64,000 bases of DNA from Gemmatimonadaceae bacterium (lineage in GTDB: Bacteria; Gemmatimonadota; Gemmatimonadetes; Gemmatimonadales; Gemmatimonadaceae). Where the stretch lies: assembly GCA_016720905.1 (NCBI GenBank), contig JADKJT010000011.1:62001-126000 (forward strand), read 5' to 3'. The first letter of the stretch is position 1; each line of letters starts with the position of its first letter. A model generated the notes under the pieces. That model did no database searches, was not told the DNA's origin, and saw nothing but the letters and a program-made list of their open reading frames with translations. This document shows, piece by piece, positions 18,561 to 27,677 of the stretch. The position numbers and the translations under genes were made by a program.

Positions 18561-21500
18561 CTACATGCCGATGGGCTTTGGTGTCGGCGCGATGATGTTC
18601 GGAATGCTGCGGGTCTTGAGCAGGGTGTTGAGCCGCTCAAGCTCTGTCCCCAGCAAAGTATCAATGCGACGAAGTTGCTCACGCAGTTGGTCGCCGAGCA
18701 GCGTACGCACTTCCTCCTGACTATCAGTAGGACGGAAGTCGCTCGACGACACGCCGCCGCCAAGATAGCCCAGCTTGCTGATCAGCTTCGATCCAAAGCG
18801 CACACCGTCCTGGCCCTGGCCGGTCTGTCGCAGATCCACCAGGTTCATCTCGGCGTCCACCAGCTGTGCGCCCAGATCGGTGGAGGCTTTCTTGAGCGCC
18901 GCATCGTCCACCGTGCGCGCCACGGCATCAAGCTGCAAGCGTACCGACTCGATGCGGCGCACCGCGTCGGCGGCGGCATTGAGCGAGGTCCGGAGCGCCA
19001 GCAGCGCCGTAGTCTGCGCCGCAATATCGCCTTCGGTGCCACCGGTGTTGGGATCCTTGCGCACTTCCAGTTTCTGCGACTGCTCTGCCCCGCCGGCGCG
19101 CAACGTGACCGTGTACGTGCCCGGCGGCGCCAGGATACTCAACTGACTCGTTCCCGGTGCCACGCGACCTTCCGGCGGCGTCACGATGTGCGCCGCGTAC
19201 ATGGGACTCGTGAGCAGTCGCACCTCGGCGCTGGGCTCATACCGCAGGTCCCAGTGCACGCGATTGAGCCCCGCCGTGTTGGTGCCGGTCATCGTTCGCA
19301 CCACCGTGCCCTTGGCGTCGGCAATGGTCATGGTCACGCGTCCGGCCACTGGCGCCTTGAGGTAATACGTGAGCGACGCACCATAGCGCGGATTCTGCCC
19401 GACCGTCGGATCATCGTAGGTGGACGACGGCGCCGTGATGGGACGGAACCGATACGCCGCGCGCGGTGCGAAGAAGTTCACCGGACGTGCCAGCAGCCCG
19501 GCGTTCAACTCGCGCAGCGGCGTGATGTCGTCCATGATGAAGAAGCCACGACCGTACGTGGAGATGACCAGGTCGCTGAAGTGCTCCTGCACCACAATCC
19601 CGGACACTGGCGCATGCGGCAGGTTGTTCTGCAGTGGCTGCCACGTGTCGCCATCGTCGAACGACACATAGATGGCGCTTTCCGTGCCCAGGTACAGCAG
19701 TCCACTCTTGACCGGGTCCTCCTGAATCACCTTGGCGTAACTCACCATGTTGCGCGGCAAGCCCGTGGTGATGGCGCGCCACGTGGCCCCGTAGTCGGTG
19801 GTTTTGTATACGAAGGGATCACGGTTGTTTTCCTGATGGAAGTCCACGGTGAGATACGTGGTGCCCGCCACATGACGCGACGGCACAATGCTGCGCAGCG
19901 AACCCCACGCCGGCAGATTCGGGATGTTCTTCGTGAGGTTCGTCCAGGTCACGCCGTTGTTGCGAGTCAGTTGCAACTGTCCGTCGTTGGTGCCCGCCCA
20001 GATCTCACCCTTGGTCTTCGGCGACTCGGCCAACCCGTACACCACCCCCGAGTACTCCACGCCGATATTGTCCGGCGTCAGACCGCCGGAGCTTTGCTGG
20101 CGGCTCTTGTCGTTGAGCGTGAGGTCGGGGCTGATCACCTGCCAGCTCTGCCCGCCGTCCTGCGTGCGGTGCACGAACTGACTGCCGACGTAGATGGTGT
20201 TGTGATCATGCGGCGAGATCTGCAGTGGCGCGTCCCACACAAAGCGGTACTTGTGGTCGGCGGGCACACCGTTCAACTGCTGCGGCCACACCTCCACGTT
20301 GCGGAACTGCCGGCGGTCTTCCTCGAAACGCACGACAATTCCGCCCACCATGCCGGAGCCCGACGCGGTGGACCAGATCAGCTTGGAGTTGGTGGGATCG
20401 GGCGTGGCCCACCCGCTTTCTCCGCCGCCTACCGAATGCCACATCGCCCGTGGAATGATCCCGCCGCCACCACCACCTTCCAGGCGACTGTTGCTGGGAC
20501 CACGGTACGACGGCTCGTCCTGCTTGTTGCCGAGCACGTTGTACGGAATCTCGTTGTCTACGGTGACGTGATAGATCTGCGCGTTGCCGAGTCGTTGGCG
20601 AAACCAGGTCTTGCCGCGATTGGTGGAGATGGACAACCCCTGATCATGGGCGACAATCATGCGCGCGCCGTTCGTCGGATCAATCCACATGTCGTGGTGA
20701 TCGCCACCCGGTGCGTCACCGCGGGTGAGGGTCGTCAGCGTGCGTCCACCGTCAATGGACTTGGCGAACGACGCGGTCAGGAAATACAGTTCGTTCTCGT
20801 TGTCCGAATTGACCACGGTGCGCGAGTAGTAGTGCGCGCGTCCCATGGCATTGCGGTCGGCGCTGATCATGGCCCAGTTCTCGCCGCCGTCATCAGAACG
20901 CCACAGCTGGCCGCTTTCCGTGGCCTCGCCGTTCCACGGCACCCCGTCGCCGGTTTCGATCATGGCATAGATGCGATCAGGATTGGACGGCGCGATAGCC
21001 AGCGCCACCTTGCCCACCGGTTTGGTCGGCAAGCCGTGTCCCGTCAGCCGCTTCCACGTGACACCACCGTCGCGCGACATGAACAGGCCGCTGCCGGGTC
21101 CACCGCTGGTGCGTCCCCAGGTATGAATCTCGATCTGCCACATGCCGGCAAACAGCACGCGCGGATTGCGCGGGTCCATCGCCAGGTCCGAGCAACCCGT
21201 CTTCTCATCGACGAACAGCGTCTTCGTCCACGTCGCACCGCCATCGGTGGAGCGGAACACCCCGCGTTCGGGCTGCGGGCCATATGCGGTCCCGAGTGCG
21301 CACGCATACACGATCTCGGGATTGGTGGGATGGATGACCATGCGTGCCACGCGGCCGGTCTTCTCCAATCCCATCAACGACCAGTTCTTCCCCGCGTCGA
21401 GGGACTTGTACACGCCCTGACCAATGGAGATGTGACTGCGGATGTGGGCCTCACCCGTTCCCGCCCACACCACGTTCGCGTCACTTCTCGCCACGGCGAG

Positions 21501-21839
21501 TGAGCCGATGGACTGCACGGGCTGATCGTCGAAAATCGCATCCCAGTGCACGCCGCCGTCGGTGGTCTTGTAGACGCCACCCGATGCGGACCCCACGTAG
21601 AAGGTGGAGGGATCACCGGGGATCCCCACCGCCGACGTGAAGCGATTGCCCTCGGGGCCGATGTAACGCCACGGGAGCGTGCGGTAGATGTCGGGGGCGA
21701 TGACCGGCGCGGCGGCCGGGCGCGCTGCAGGGGTTGCCTGCGCCCGGGCCGTCGCGGCGTGCTGATGTGCGACCATCGTGGCAGCGGCCAGCACGAGCAC
21801 CTCGAATCGCAATCGAGGAACACGAGGGATGTGAATCAT
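18561..21839 (-). CDS. Exported sortilin/VPS10-like BNR beta-propeller protein
   Basis: This 1092-residue protein has an N-terminal signal ending near 'TARAQATPA'. Many Asp-box motifs (TTDGGVHW, STDGGATW, SRDGGVTW, SDDGGENW) mark one or two beta-propellers over residues 50-800. An Ig-like or FlgD-like strand region ('LNRVHWDLRYEPSAEV') and a helical C-terminus follow. In related bacteria these are annotated as glycosyl hydrolases, but no catalytic residue can be assigned here, so a binding role is just as likely. Its ATG overlaps the stop of the broken cyanophycinase gene (ATGA). It is a paralogue of the gene at 32055. Confidence 0.87.
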   Translation of the reverse strand: MIHIPRVPRLRFEVLVLAAATMVAHQHAATARAQATPAARPAAAPVIAPDIYRTLPWRYIGPEGNRFTSAVGIPGDPSTFYVGSASGGVYKTTDGGVHWDAIFDDQPVQSIGSLAVARSDANVVWAGTGEAHIRSHISIGQGVYKSLDAGKNWSLMGLEKTGRVARMVIHPTNPEIVYACALGTAYGPQPERGVFRSTDGGATWTKTLFVDEKTGCSDLAMDPRNPRVLFAGMWQIEIHTWGRTSGGPGSGLFMSRDGGVTWKRLTGHGLPTKPVGKVALAIAPSNPDRIYAMIETGDGVPWNGEATESGQLWRSDDGGENWAMISADRNAMGRAHYYSRTVVNSDNENELYFLTASFAKSIDGGRTLTTLTRGDAPGGDHHDMWIDPTNGARMIVAHDQGLSISTNRGKTWFRQRLGNAQIYHVTVDNEIPYNVLGNKQDEPSYRGPSNSRLEGGGGGGIIPRAMWHSVGGGESGWATPDPTNSKLIWSTASGSGMVGGIVVRFEEDRRQFRNVEVWPQQLNGVPADHKYRFVWDAPLQISPHDHNTIYVGSQFVHRTQDGGQSWQVISPDLTLNDKSRQQSSGGLTPDNIGVEYSGVVYGLAESPKTKGEIWAGTNDGQLQLTRNNGVTWTNLTKNIPNLPAWGSLRSIVPSRHVAGTTYLTVDFHQENNRDPFVYKTTDYGATWRAITTGLPRNMVSYAKVIQEDPVKSGLLYLGTESAIYVSFDDGDTWQPLQNNLPHAPVSGIVVQEHFSDLVISTYGRGFFIMDDITPLRELNAGLLARPVNFFAPRAAYRFRPITAPSSTYDDPTVGQNPRYGASLTYYLKAPVAGRVTMTIADAKGTVVRTMTGTNTAGLNRVHWDLRYEPSAEVRLLTSPMYAAHIVTPPEGRVAPGTSQLSILAPPGTYTVTLRAGGAEQSQKLEVRKDPNTGGTEGDIAAQTTALLALRTSLNAAADAVRRIESVRLQLDAVARTVDDAALKKASTDLGAQLVDAEMNLVDLRQTGQGQDGVRFGSKLISKLGYLGGGVSSSDFRPTDSQEEVRTLLGDQLREQLRRIDTLLGTELERLNTLLKTRSIPNIIAPTPKPIGM

Positions 21840-22731
21840 CGAATCACTCTCCGTTGCTTCATGTCATAGCGATCGCCAGCGTTGAGCACGAGGTATGGCT
21901 TCTCACCGGCCGGCTGCGGATGGGACGTATCGTGAATCGCCACCTGCGCCTTGCCCATCACTTCAAACTGGTCACCGGTGACCACAATGGCCGTAGCTTC
22001 ACTCAGCCCGATGCCCAGCAGATTCGGAAATTTCCCCATCACTTCCTGCAGATCGTTCCAGCGATTGCGCGTGTTGATATGCTGATCGATGGCCGACCGG
22101 CGCAGGAAGCGAAACGCCTGCTGATGCTCGGGCTCCGGCGCCATCATCAGTTGTGCGCCGGCAATGGCGCCGCGCACCAGATAGTCGCCCTGAATGGTGG
22201 CACCCGCCGAACTGCCCCCGATCACCCCGCCGCGGGCCAACACATCATGGAAGGCCTTATAGGTGCGTGTATTCGCGTATGAGTCTACAATGTTCCACTG
22301 GCGGCCCCCACAAACCACACCGCCCTTGCATCACGAAGCATCGACGCGAACTCGTCGGTGTCGGCGACTTTGGGATCGGCGGTGTGCAGCATGTGCAGAT
22401 TCGTGAGACCGTACTTCTTCCACGAAGCCAAGACCGGCGCTTCCTCGTATACGATCGGTGTGCCGTCAGGCTTGCGATTGCCGCCCGCGGTGGGGACGAT
22501 GATGATCTTGGCGCTCGGGCCGCCGGCCAACGCGATGAACTTCTCGATGATGCCGGAGCTGTCCAGTTGTCCGCCGCCCACGATCAGCAGGGTGCCTTTC
22601 GCCGGTCCGTACTCGGGGGCCGGCTGGGCGATCGCTCGAGAAACGAGTCCGGCGGCCATGACGAGGGTGGCCAGGGCGCAATAGAACGTCTGGTGCGTCG
22701 TCCGGCGGGTGGGTGAAAGGATTTTTGTCAT
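21836..22731 (-). pseudogene. Cyanophycinase-like S51 peptidase, frameshifted
   Basis: Two overlapping open frames together make one exported S51 protein. The first (22731 to 22285) has a signal peptide ending near 'SRAIAQPAP', then 'KGTLLIVGGGQLDSSGI' and a stretch ending 'ARAVWFVG'. The second (from 22318 to 21836) continues with 'GGRQWNIVDSYANT', the nucleophile motif GGSSAGAT, and 'GIGLSEATAIVVTGD'. The break is at a run of five C on the plus strand (22305-22309, G on the coding strand); six would restore 'VWFVGGRQWN'. The catalytic Ser is downstream of the break, so the product is dead unless frame is recovered. The stop overlaps the BNR gene start. Confidence 0.88.
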
Positions 22732-22823
22732 GAAGGAAATTCTGGCACCTTCTCGCCTTTGGCGACAGGCATCTACAGAATTGGGAGTCCGTTCTTTCCC
22801 GTCCCCGCGCTCCGAGTTGTCCG

Positions 22824-25616
22824 ATGCCCTCGTTCCGTCTTCTGGTACGCGCCACGCTGTTCGCGGTCCTGACCCTGACGGGTACCCGACCCGCCGTGCT
22901 GGCGGCCCAGCCGCGCATCACCACCCCCAAGGAGGCACTCGGCGCAAACTTTGGCGACGACTATTTCCTTGCCAATTACACCCAGCTGTCCGGCTACTGG
23001 CGGACGCTGGAGAAGGAATCCGACCGCCTGAAGCTGGTGGAGATCGGCAAGACCGCCGAGGGTCGTCCGCACCTGATGGCCATTGTCACGTCGCCGGACA
23101 ACCACAAGCGACTGGCCCGGCTCAAGGACATCTCCTCGCGCCTCGCGCACGCCGAAGGACTCACCGACGATCAGGCGCGCGCGCTGGCGAAGGAAGGGCG
23201 CACGGTGGTGTGGATTGACGGCGGCCTGCACGCCACGGAAACGCTGGGCGCACAGCAGCTGGGTGAGATGGTATACCAGATGGTCAGTCGCACCGACGAG
23301 GAAACCCTGCGCTTCCTCGACGACTGCGTGATCCTGTTTGTGCATGCCAATCCCGATGGCAACGAGTTGGTGGCCAACTGGTACATGCGCAACAGCGTGC
23401 CCACCGAGCGCACGCTCGCCAATCTGCCGCGCTTGTATCAGAAGTATATCGGGCATGACAACAACCGCGACTTCTTTGCCAGCACGCAGGTGGAAACCGA
23501 GAACATGAATCGCGTGATGTTCCGCGACTGGTATCCACAGCTACTGTACAACCATCATCAGAGCGGGCCGGCCGGCACGGTGGTGTACTCACCGCCGCTG
23601 CGCGACCCGTACAACTTCAACCTGCATCCGGCGTTGATCCTCGGGCTGCAGTCATTGGGCGCGGCGATGCACACGCGCCTCGTGGTGGAGAACAAGCCCG
23701 GCGCGACCATGCGCTCGGGCGGTCCGTACGACGGCTGGTGGAACGGTGGATTGCGCAACACCGCGACGTTCCACAACACCATCGCCATGCTGACCGAGAT
23801 GATCGGCAGCCCCACGCCCATGCGCATTCCGTTCGTCGCGGCGCGACAGGTGCCCGGTGGCGACCTGGCCATGCCCATCGCCCCGCAGGAATGGCACTTG
23901 CGTCAGTCGGTGGACTATTCCGTGTCGCTCAATCGCGCCGTGCTGGACTACGCGTCGCGTCTGCGCGAGAACACCCTGTACAACTTCTATTCAATGGGCA
24001 AAACCTCCATCGAGCGCGGCAATCGCGATACCTGGACAGCCAACCCACGAAGGATTTCCGAGGTGACGGGGCAACCCATCTTCACCTCTGGTGGCGCCGT
24101 GACCGCGGGCGGCACGGGTGCGGGCGGGCGCGGTGGGGCGGCACCGCCCAATGACGCCGATATCTGGGCAAGGATTCGCGCCCCGGAGCTGCGCGATCCC
24201 CGTGGGTTCATCATTCCGTCCAATCAGCGCGACTTCCCCACTGCCGTGAAGTTCGTCAACGCGTTGCTGGAAACCGGCATCACGGTGCAACGGGCCACGC
24301 GTGAGTTCACGGTGGCCGGCAAGAGCTATCCGGCGGGGTCCTATGTGGTGCCGACGGCACAGGCATTTCGCCCGCACGTGATCGACATGTTCGAACCGCA
24401 GCGACATCCCGATGTATTCCCGTATCCAGGATCGCCGCCAACGCCGCCGTACGACAACGCCGGATGGACATTGGCGTTTCAGATGGGCGTGGAGTTCGAT
24501 CGTATTCTCGAATCATTCAGTGGGCAGTTCGAGCCGGTCACTGAATGGAATGCCAAGCCGCCCGCGGGTTCGGTAATCGCCACCAGCGGCGCGTCAGGAT
24601 TCCTGATTTCGAATCGCACCATCGATACATTCCGTGCGGCCAATCAGCTGATGGCGGGTGGTGACGATGTGTCTCGATTGACGTCGTCGCTCACCGGGAA
24701 CGGCCATGAGTACCCGGCGGGTTCGTTGTATATCCGGGCGCGTCCAACCACCCGTGCCAGGATCGCATCAATTGCGACAGCATTGGGCGTGAACTTTGAA
24801 GGTGTCCGGACCAGCGTGCCCAAAGATGCGCGCAAGCTGAACGCAGCGCGCGTTGGCCTGTGGGACGTGTACGGCGGCTCCATGCCGTCCGGGTGGACCC
24901 GTTGGATACTGGAGCAGTTTGATTTCCCGTTTGCCCGCGTGTTTGCCCCCGCGCTCGACGCCGGGTCGCTCAACGCCAGCTACGACCTGCTCGTGTTCCC
25001 CACGGGAGCCATTCCCGGCGAGCGCGGCGGCCGTGGCGGCGGCGGTGGCGGATTGGCCGAAGCCATGCCGGCCAATCTGCCGGCGGAGTTCGCGGGACAG
25101 CCTGGGCGTATCACGCCCGACCGCACCATCCCGAAGCTGCGCGAGTTTGTGGAGAACGGCGGAACGATCGTCGCCATTGGCTCGTCAGCGGCCAATCTGG
25201 CGGCGGCGTTCAAATTGCCCATCGAGAACAAGCTTGCGGAAAACGGCACGCCGTTGCCGCGCACCAAATTCTATGTGCCGGGTTCATTGCTTACCGCGCG
25301 CGTGGACATCAGCAATCCGTATGCACAGGGCGTGACCGAGCGCGTGGACATGTTCTTTGACGACAGTCCGGCGTTCGCGCTTGGCCCCCAGGCCGCTGCC
25401 GCCGGGGTCACGCGCATTGCCTGGTTCGATAGCAAGGCCTCGCTGCACAGCGGCTGGGCCTGGGGCCAGGAGTATCTGGAGAACGGCGCGGCCGCGGTGG
25501 AAGCGAAAATCGGCAAGGGTCGCGTGCTGTTGTTCGGGCCGGAAATCCTGCAGCGCGCGCAACCGCACGGCACGTTCAGATTTCTGTTCAACACGATTCA
25601 GTTGAGCGGGAAGTAG
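22824..25616 (+). CDS. Exported M14-like zinc carboxypeptidase family protein
   Basis: This 930-residue protein has a signal ending near 'RPAVLAAQPR'. Zinc motifs of the M14 fold are LHATETLG and NHHQSGPAG, with 'FVHANPDGNELVANWYM' and 'GHDNNRDFFASTQVET' between them, shared with the paralogue at 9583-11895. A Gly-rich insert (near residues 420-440) and a C-terminal amidotransferase-like part ('REFVENGGTIVAIGSSAANL') follow. It is read away from the broken cyanophycinase gene. Extracellular peptide or amide hydrolysis is likely. Confidence 0.87.
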   Translation: MPSFRLLVRATLFAVLTLTGTRPAVLAAQPRITTPKEALGANFGDDYFLANYTQLSGYWRTLEKESDRLKLVEIGKTAEGRPHLMAIVTSPDNHKRLARLKDISSRLAHAEGLTDDQARALAKEGRTVVWIDGGLHATETLGAQQLGEMVYQMVSRTDEETLRFLDDCVILFVHANPDGNELVANWYMRNSVPTERTLANLPRLYQKYIGHDNNRDFFASTQVETENMNRVMFRDWYPQLLYNHHQSGPAGTVVYSPPLRDPYNFNLHPALILGLQSLGAAMHTRLVVENKPGATMRSGGPYDGWWNGGLRNTATFHNTIAMLTEMIGSPTPMRIPFVAARQVPGGDLAMPIAPQEWHLRQSVDYSVSLNRAVLDYASRLRENTLYNFYSMGKTSIERGNRDTWTANPRRISEVTGQPIFTSGGAVTAGGTGAGGRGGAAPPNDADIWARIRAPELRDPRGFIIPSNQRDFPTAVKFVNALLETGITVQRATREFTVAGKSYPAGSYVVPTAQAFRPHVIDMFEPQRHPDVFPYPGSPPTPPYDNAGWTLAFQMGVEFDRILESFSGQFEPVTEWNAKPPAGSVIATSGASGFLISNRTIDTFRAANQLMAGGDDVSRLTSSLTGNGHEYPAGSLYIRARPTTRARIASIATALGVNFEGVRTSVPKDARKLNAARVGLWDVYGGSMPSGWTRWILEQFDFPFARVFAPALDAGSLNASYDLLVFPTGAIPGERGGRGGGGGGLAEAMPANLPAEFAGQPGRITPDRTIPKLREFVENGGTIVAIGSSAANLAAAFKLPIENKLAENGTPLPRTKFYVPGSLLTARVDISNPYAQGVTERVDMFFDDSPAFALGPQAAAAGVTRIAWFDSKASLHSGWAWGQEYLENGAAAVEAKIGKGRVLLFGPEILQRAQPHGTFRFLFNTIQLSGK

Positions 25617-25631
25617 CCCTCGACCAGCACG

Positions 25632-26651
25632 CTATTTCCGCAGCCACACCGTGTGACGACAGCCTGGCCCGCTGCCCATGGCCGCGATCGTCGGGTTGTT
25701 CATGAGACTCGTTTTCGCACTGCGCGCGCGGGGCGCGTCGTAGACTTCCAGCAATTCAATATCTTCCGCCGAGATAGACCACAGCGGGGCTTGCTGGGGA
25801 CCGCCGTTGATGAGCGCGCATCCGTCGGCGTCACCGTCCCGAATCGGTCTCGCCAGAAACCGCTGCGCGGCTTCACGCGCGTCGGGAATGTTCAGCCGCG
25901 CCAGGCTCTCGCGCGTGTACAACTTGGATCCCACCGGACCCCGACGAATCAGTCGCTGTTCAAGATCAAACAAATGCATCGCCTCCATCGGATTCGTTTG
26001 CTCGGAGCGGGGCGCCATCCATGCCGCAATCCGGCGACCTTCCTTCTCCGGCACCGTCACACCAATCATCTGGCGACCGAACCCGTCCCGTTCGAGACGC
26101 ACCATGTAGTTCCCAGGCTTGACGGGCAGAAAGAACTCGCCGGTGGAGTCTGTAACCGTTGAACCGGCGCCACTGCCCAGCACCCGCACTGTGACTCCGG
26201 CCATCGCGCGAAAGCTCGTATCGCCAATCACGCCGCTGAGCCCTCCGCGCGAGGCGTTGGTGATCATGGACGGGAGCGCAAACGACACGCGCACCATCTC
26301 GATGATCGCCGCACCACCATCTGCGCCCACGGTAACCTTGCCCGTGCCGCTGATGTAGCCAATCGCTCGCGCCCCAACCGTGTAGGCGCCCGCCTTCACA
26401 CTGTCAAAGCGAAACGCACCATTGTCACGCACAGTAACCTGGCGCTTGAGTTCGACGATGTAGACGGTGGCGGTGGGGATGGGTACGCCAGCCGAGTCAA
26501 CGACCAGACCGCTGAGGGTGTTCGGACCGGCGGGCCGGGGGGCGACCACTTGTGCACTCGCCGTGGTGCTCAAGCAGCACAGGCCCAGCAGCACGATCCT
26601 GCCAGGCGCGCCCGTCAATGACGGAGCCACGCCACCACGGAAACACCGCAC
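25632..26651 (-). CDS. Exported protein with two CarboxypepD_reg-like domains (paralogue 2)
   Basis: This 339-residue protein has a signal ending near 'STTASAQVV'. A first Ig-like carboxypeptidase-regulatory domain covers about residues 45-110 ('LSGLVVDSAGVPIPTATV'). A second covers about 140-205 ('LSGVIGDTSFRAMAGVTV'). A C-terminal part with 'CALINGGPQQAPLWSI' and 'EDIELLEVYDAPRA' resembles a TonB-dependent receptor plug-like segment. It is about 40% like the gene directly upstream by eye, a tandem duplicate. The first 37 bases overlap the end of that gene. It is the last gene of the ECF sigma operon and is probably periplasmic. Confidence 0.78.
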   Translation of the reverse strand: MRCFRGGVAPSLTGAPGRIVLLGLCCLSTTASAQVVAPRPAGPNTLSGLVVDSAGVPIPTATVYIVELKRQVTVRDNGAFRFDSVKAGAYTVGARAIGYISGTGKVTVGADGGAAIIEMVRVSFALPSMITNASRGGLSGVIGDTSFRAMAGVTVRVLGSGAGSTVTDSTGEFFLPVKPGNYMVRLERDGFGRQMIGVTVPEKEGRRIAAWMAPRSEQTNPMEAMHLFDLEQRLIRRGPVGSKLYTRESLARLNIPDAREAAQRFLARPIRDGDADGCALINGGPQQAPLWSISAEDIELLEVYDAPRARSAKTSLMNNPTIAAMGSGPGCRHTVWLRK

Positions 26652-27637
26652 GCGCTTTGATCCCTTGGTGAAGTGGGTGTCATGCTGGTGCTGGTGGAAA
26701 ACTTCTGCGGGTTTCCATTCAGGCTGGTCACCGTGCGACGTGCCGGGCGCGCGGTATAGAGCTCCACGAATTCCACATCCCCTGCCGACAATTGCCAGAC
26801 CGGCAACGTCTTCGGACCACCATCAATAAGCACGGGGCAATCGGGATCGACCAGCTTCATGGCCGCCATGTTCACCACCTGTCGAATCTCCGATATCCCC
26901 TGTTTGGCCATGTCCTCACGCGTGTAGTACTTGGACCACACGGGACTGGCGCGCATGAGACGCTGCGACATCTCGAACACGTTGGCGCCCTCAAGGGGAT
27001 TGGGCCGGCCTTGGCGTGGGATCATCCAGGCGGCAATCTTGCGGCCTTCGTGCTCTGGAATGCTTACGCCGACGCGTTGGGTGCTGAATCCATCGCGCTT
27101 GAGCTCCACCATGTAGCGTCCGGGCTTGAGCGGCAGGAAAAAGGCGCCCGCCGAATCGGTGAAGGTATGCGCCTCGTTGCCAATCACGCGAACCACCACA
27201 TCGGACATGGCGCCGTACGCCGAGTCGCCAACCACTCCGCTCAGTCCCGTGCGTTCAGCGGTCGTCACCATCGACGGCAGCGAGAACCCGATGCGAATCA
27301 TCCGGATATTCACGGTGCCGCCATCGTCGCCAACCACCACACGATACGATCTCGCCACGTAGCCCAGACGGCGCGCCCCCACGTCGTACGTGCCAGGCTT
27401 CAACTTTTCGAACAAGAACGATCCGTCACCATTGGTGCGCACGCGCCGCTTGAGTGACGAGATGTACACATCGGCTTCGGCGATGAAGTTGCCCAGGGAG
27501 TCCGTAACCACGCCAGACAGCGAGTTGGGGCCTGGCGCGCGGAGCGCAATGGACTGCGCCTCGACGGTTGAACACACCGACGAGGCGCAGAACATCACCA
27601 GGCCAACCATCGAGGCAACGCCCCGGTCAATTCTCAT
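26615..27637 (-). CDS. Exported protein with two CarboxypepD_reg-like domains (paralogue 1)
   Basis: The start 'MRIDRGVASMVGL' at 27637 gives 340 residues with a signal peptide. Two CarboxypepD_reg-like domains ('LSGVVTDSLGNFIAEADV' and 'LSGVVGDSAYGAMSDVVV') are followed by 'GRYMVELKRDGFSTQRVG' and the plug-like part 'CPVLIDGGPKTLPVWQL' with 'GDVEFVELYTARPA'. The last sections line up one-to-one with the downstream paralogue. The gene starts 40 bases after the VWA gene, on the same strand. The longer frame to 27883 lies inside the VWA gene. Confidence 0.78.
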   Translation of the reverse strand: MRIDRGVASMVGLVMFCASSVCSTVEAQSIALRAPGPNSLSGVVTDSLGNFIAEADVYISSLKRRVRTNGDGSFLFEKLKPGTYDVGARRLGYVARSYRVVVGDDGGTVNIRMIRIGFSLPSMVTTAERTGLSGVVGDSAYGAMSDVVVRVIGNEAHTFTDSAGAFFLPLKPGRYMVELKRDGFSTQRVGVSIPEHEGRKIAAWMIPRQGRPNPLEGANVFEMSQRLMRASPVWSKYYTREDMAKQGISEIRQVVNMAAMKLVDPDCPVLIDGGPKTLPVWQLSAGDVEFVELYTARPARRTVTSLNGNPQKFSTSTSMTPTSPRDQSACGVSVVAWLRH

Positions 27638-27677
27638 GACTGGACGGTTGCCCCGATTCTGCGGCCTGTCAAGAACG

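Noticed and set aside
18513..21503. A 996-codon open frame on the plus strand opposite the BNR gene
   Set aside because: It is antisense to a protein with clear Asp boxes and has His/Arg-rich composition typical of a GC-rich shadow frame.
22305..22309. Programmed frameshift in the cyanophycinase gene
   Set aside because: No slippery heptamer with a downstream structure is evident; a one-base loss in a homopolymer is simpler.
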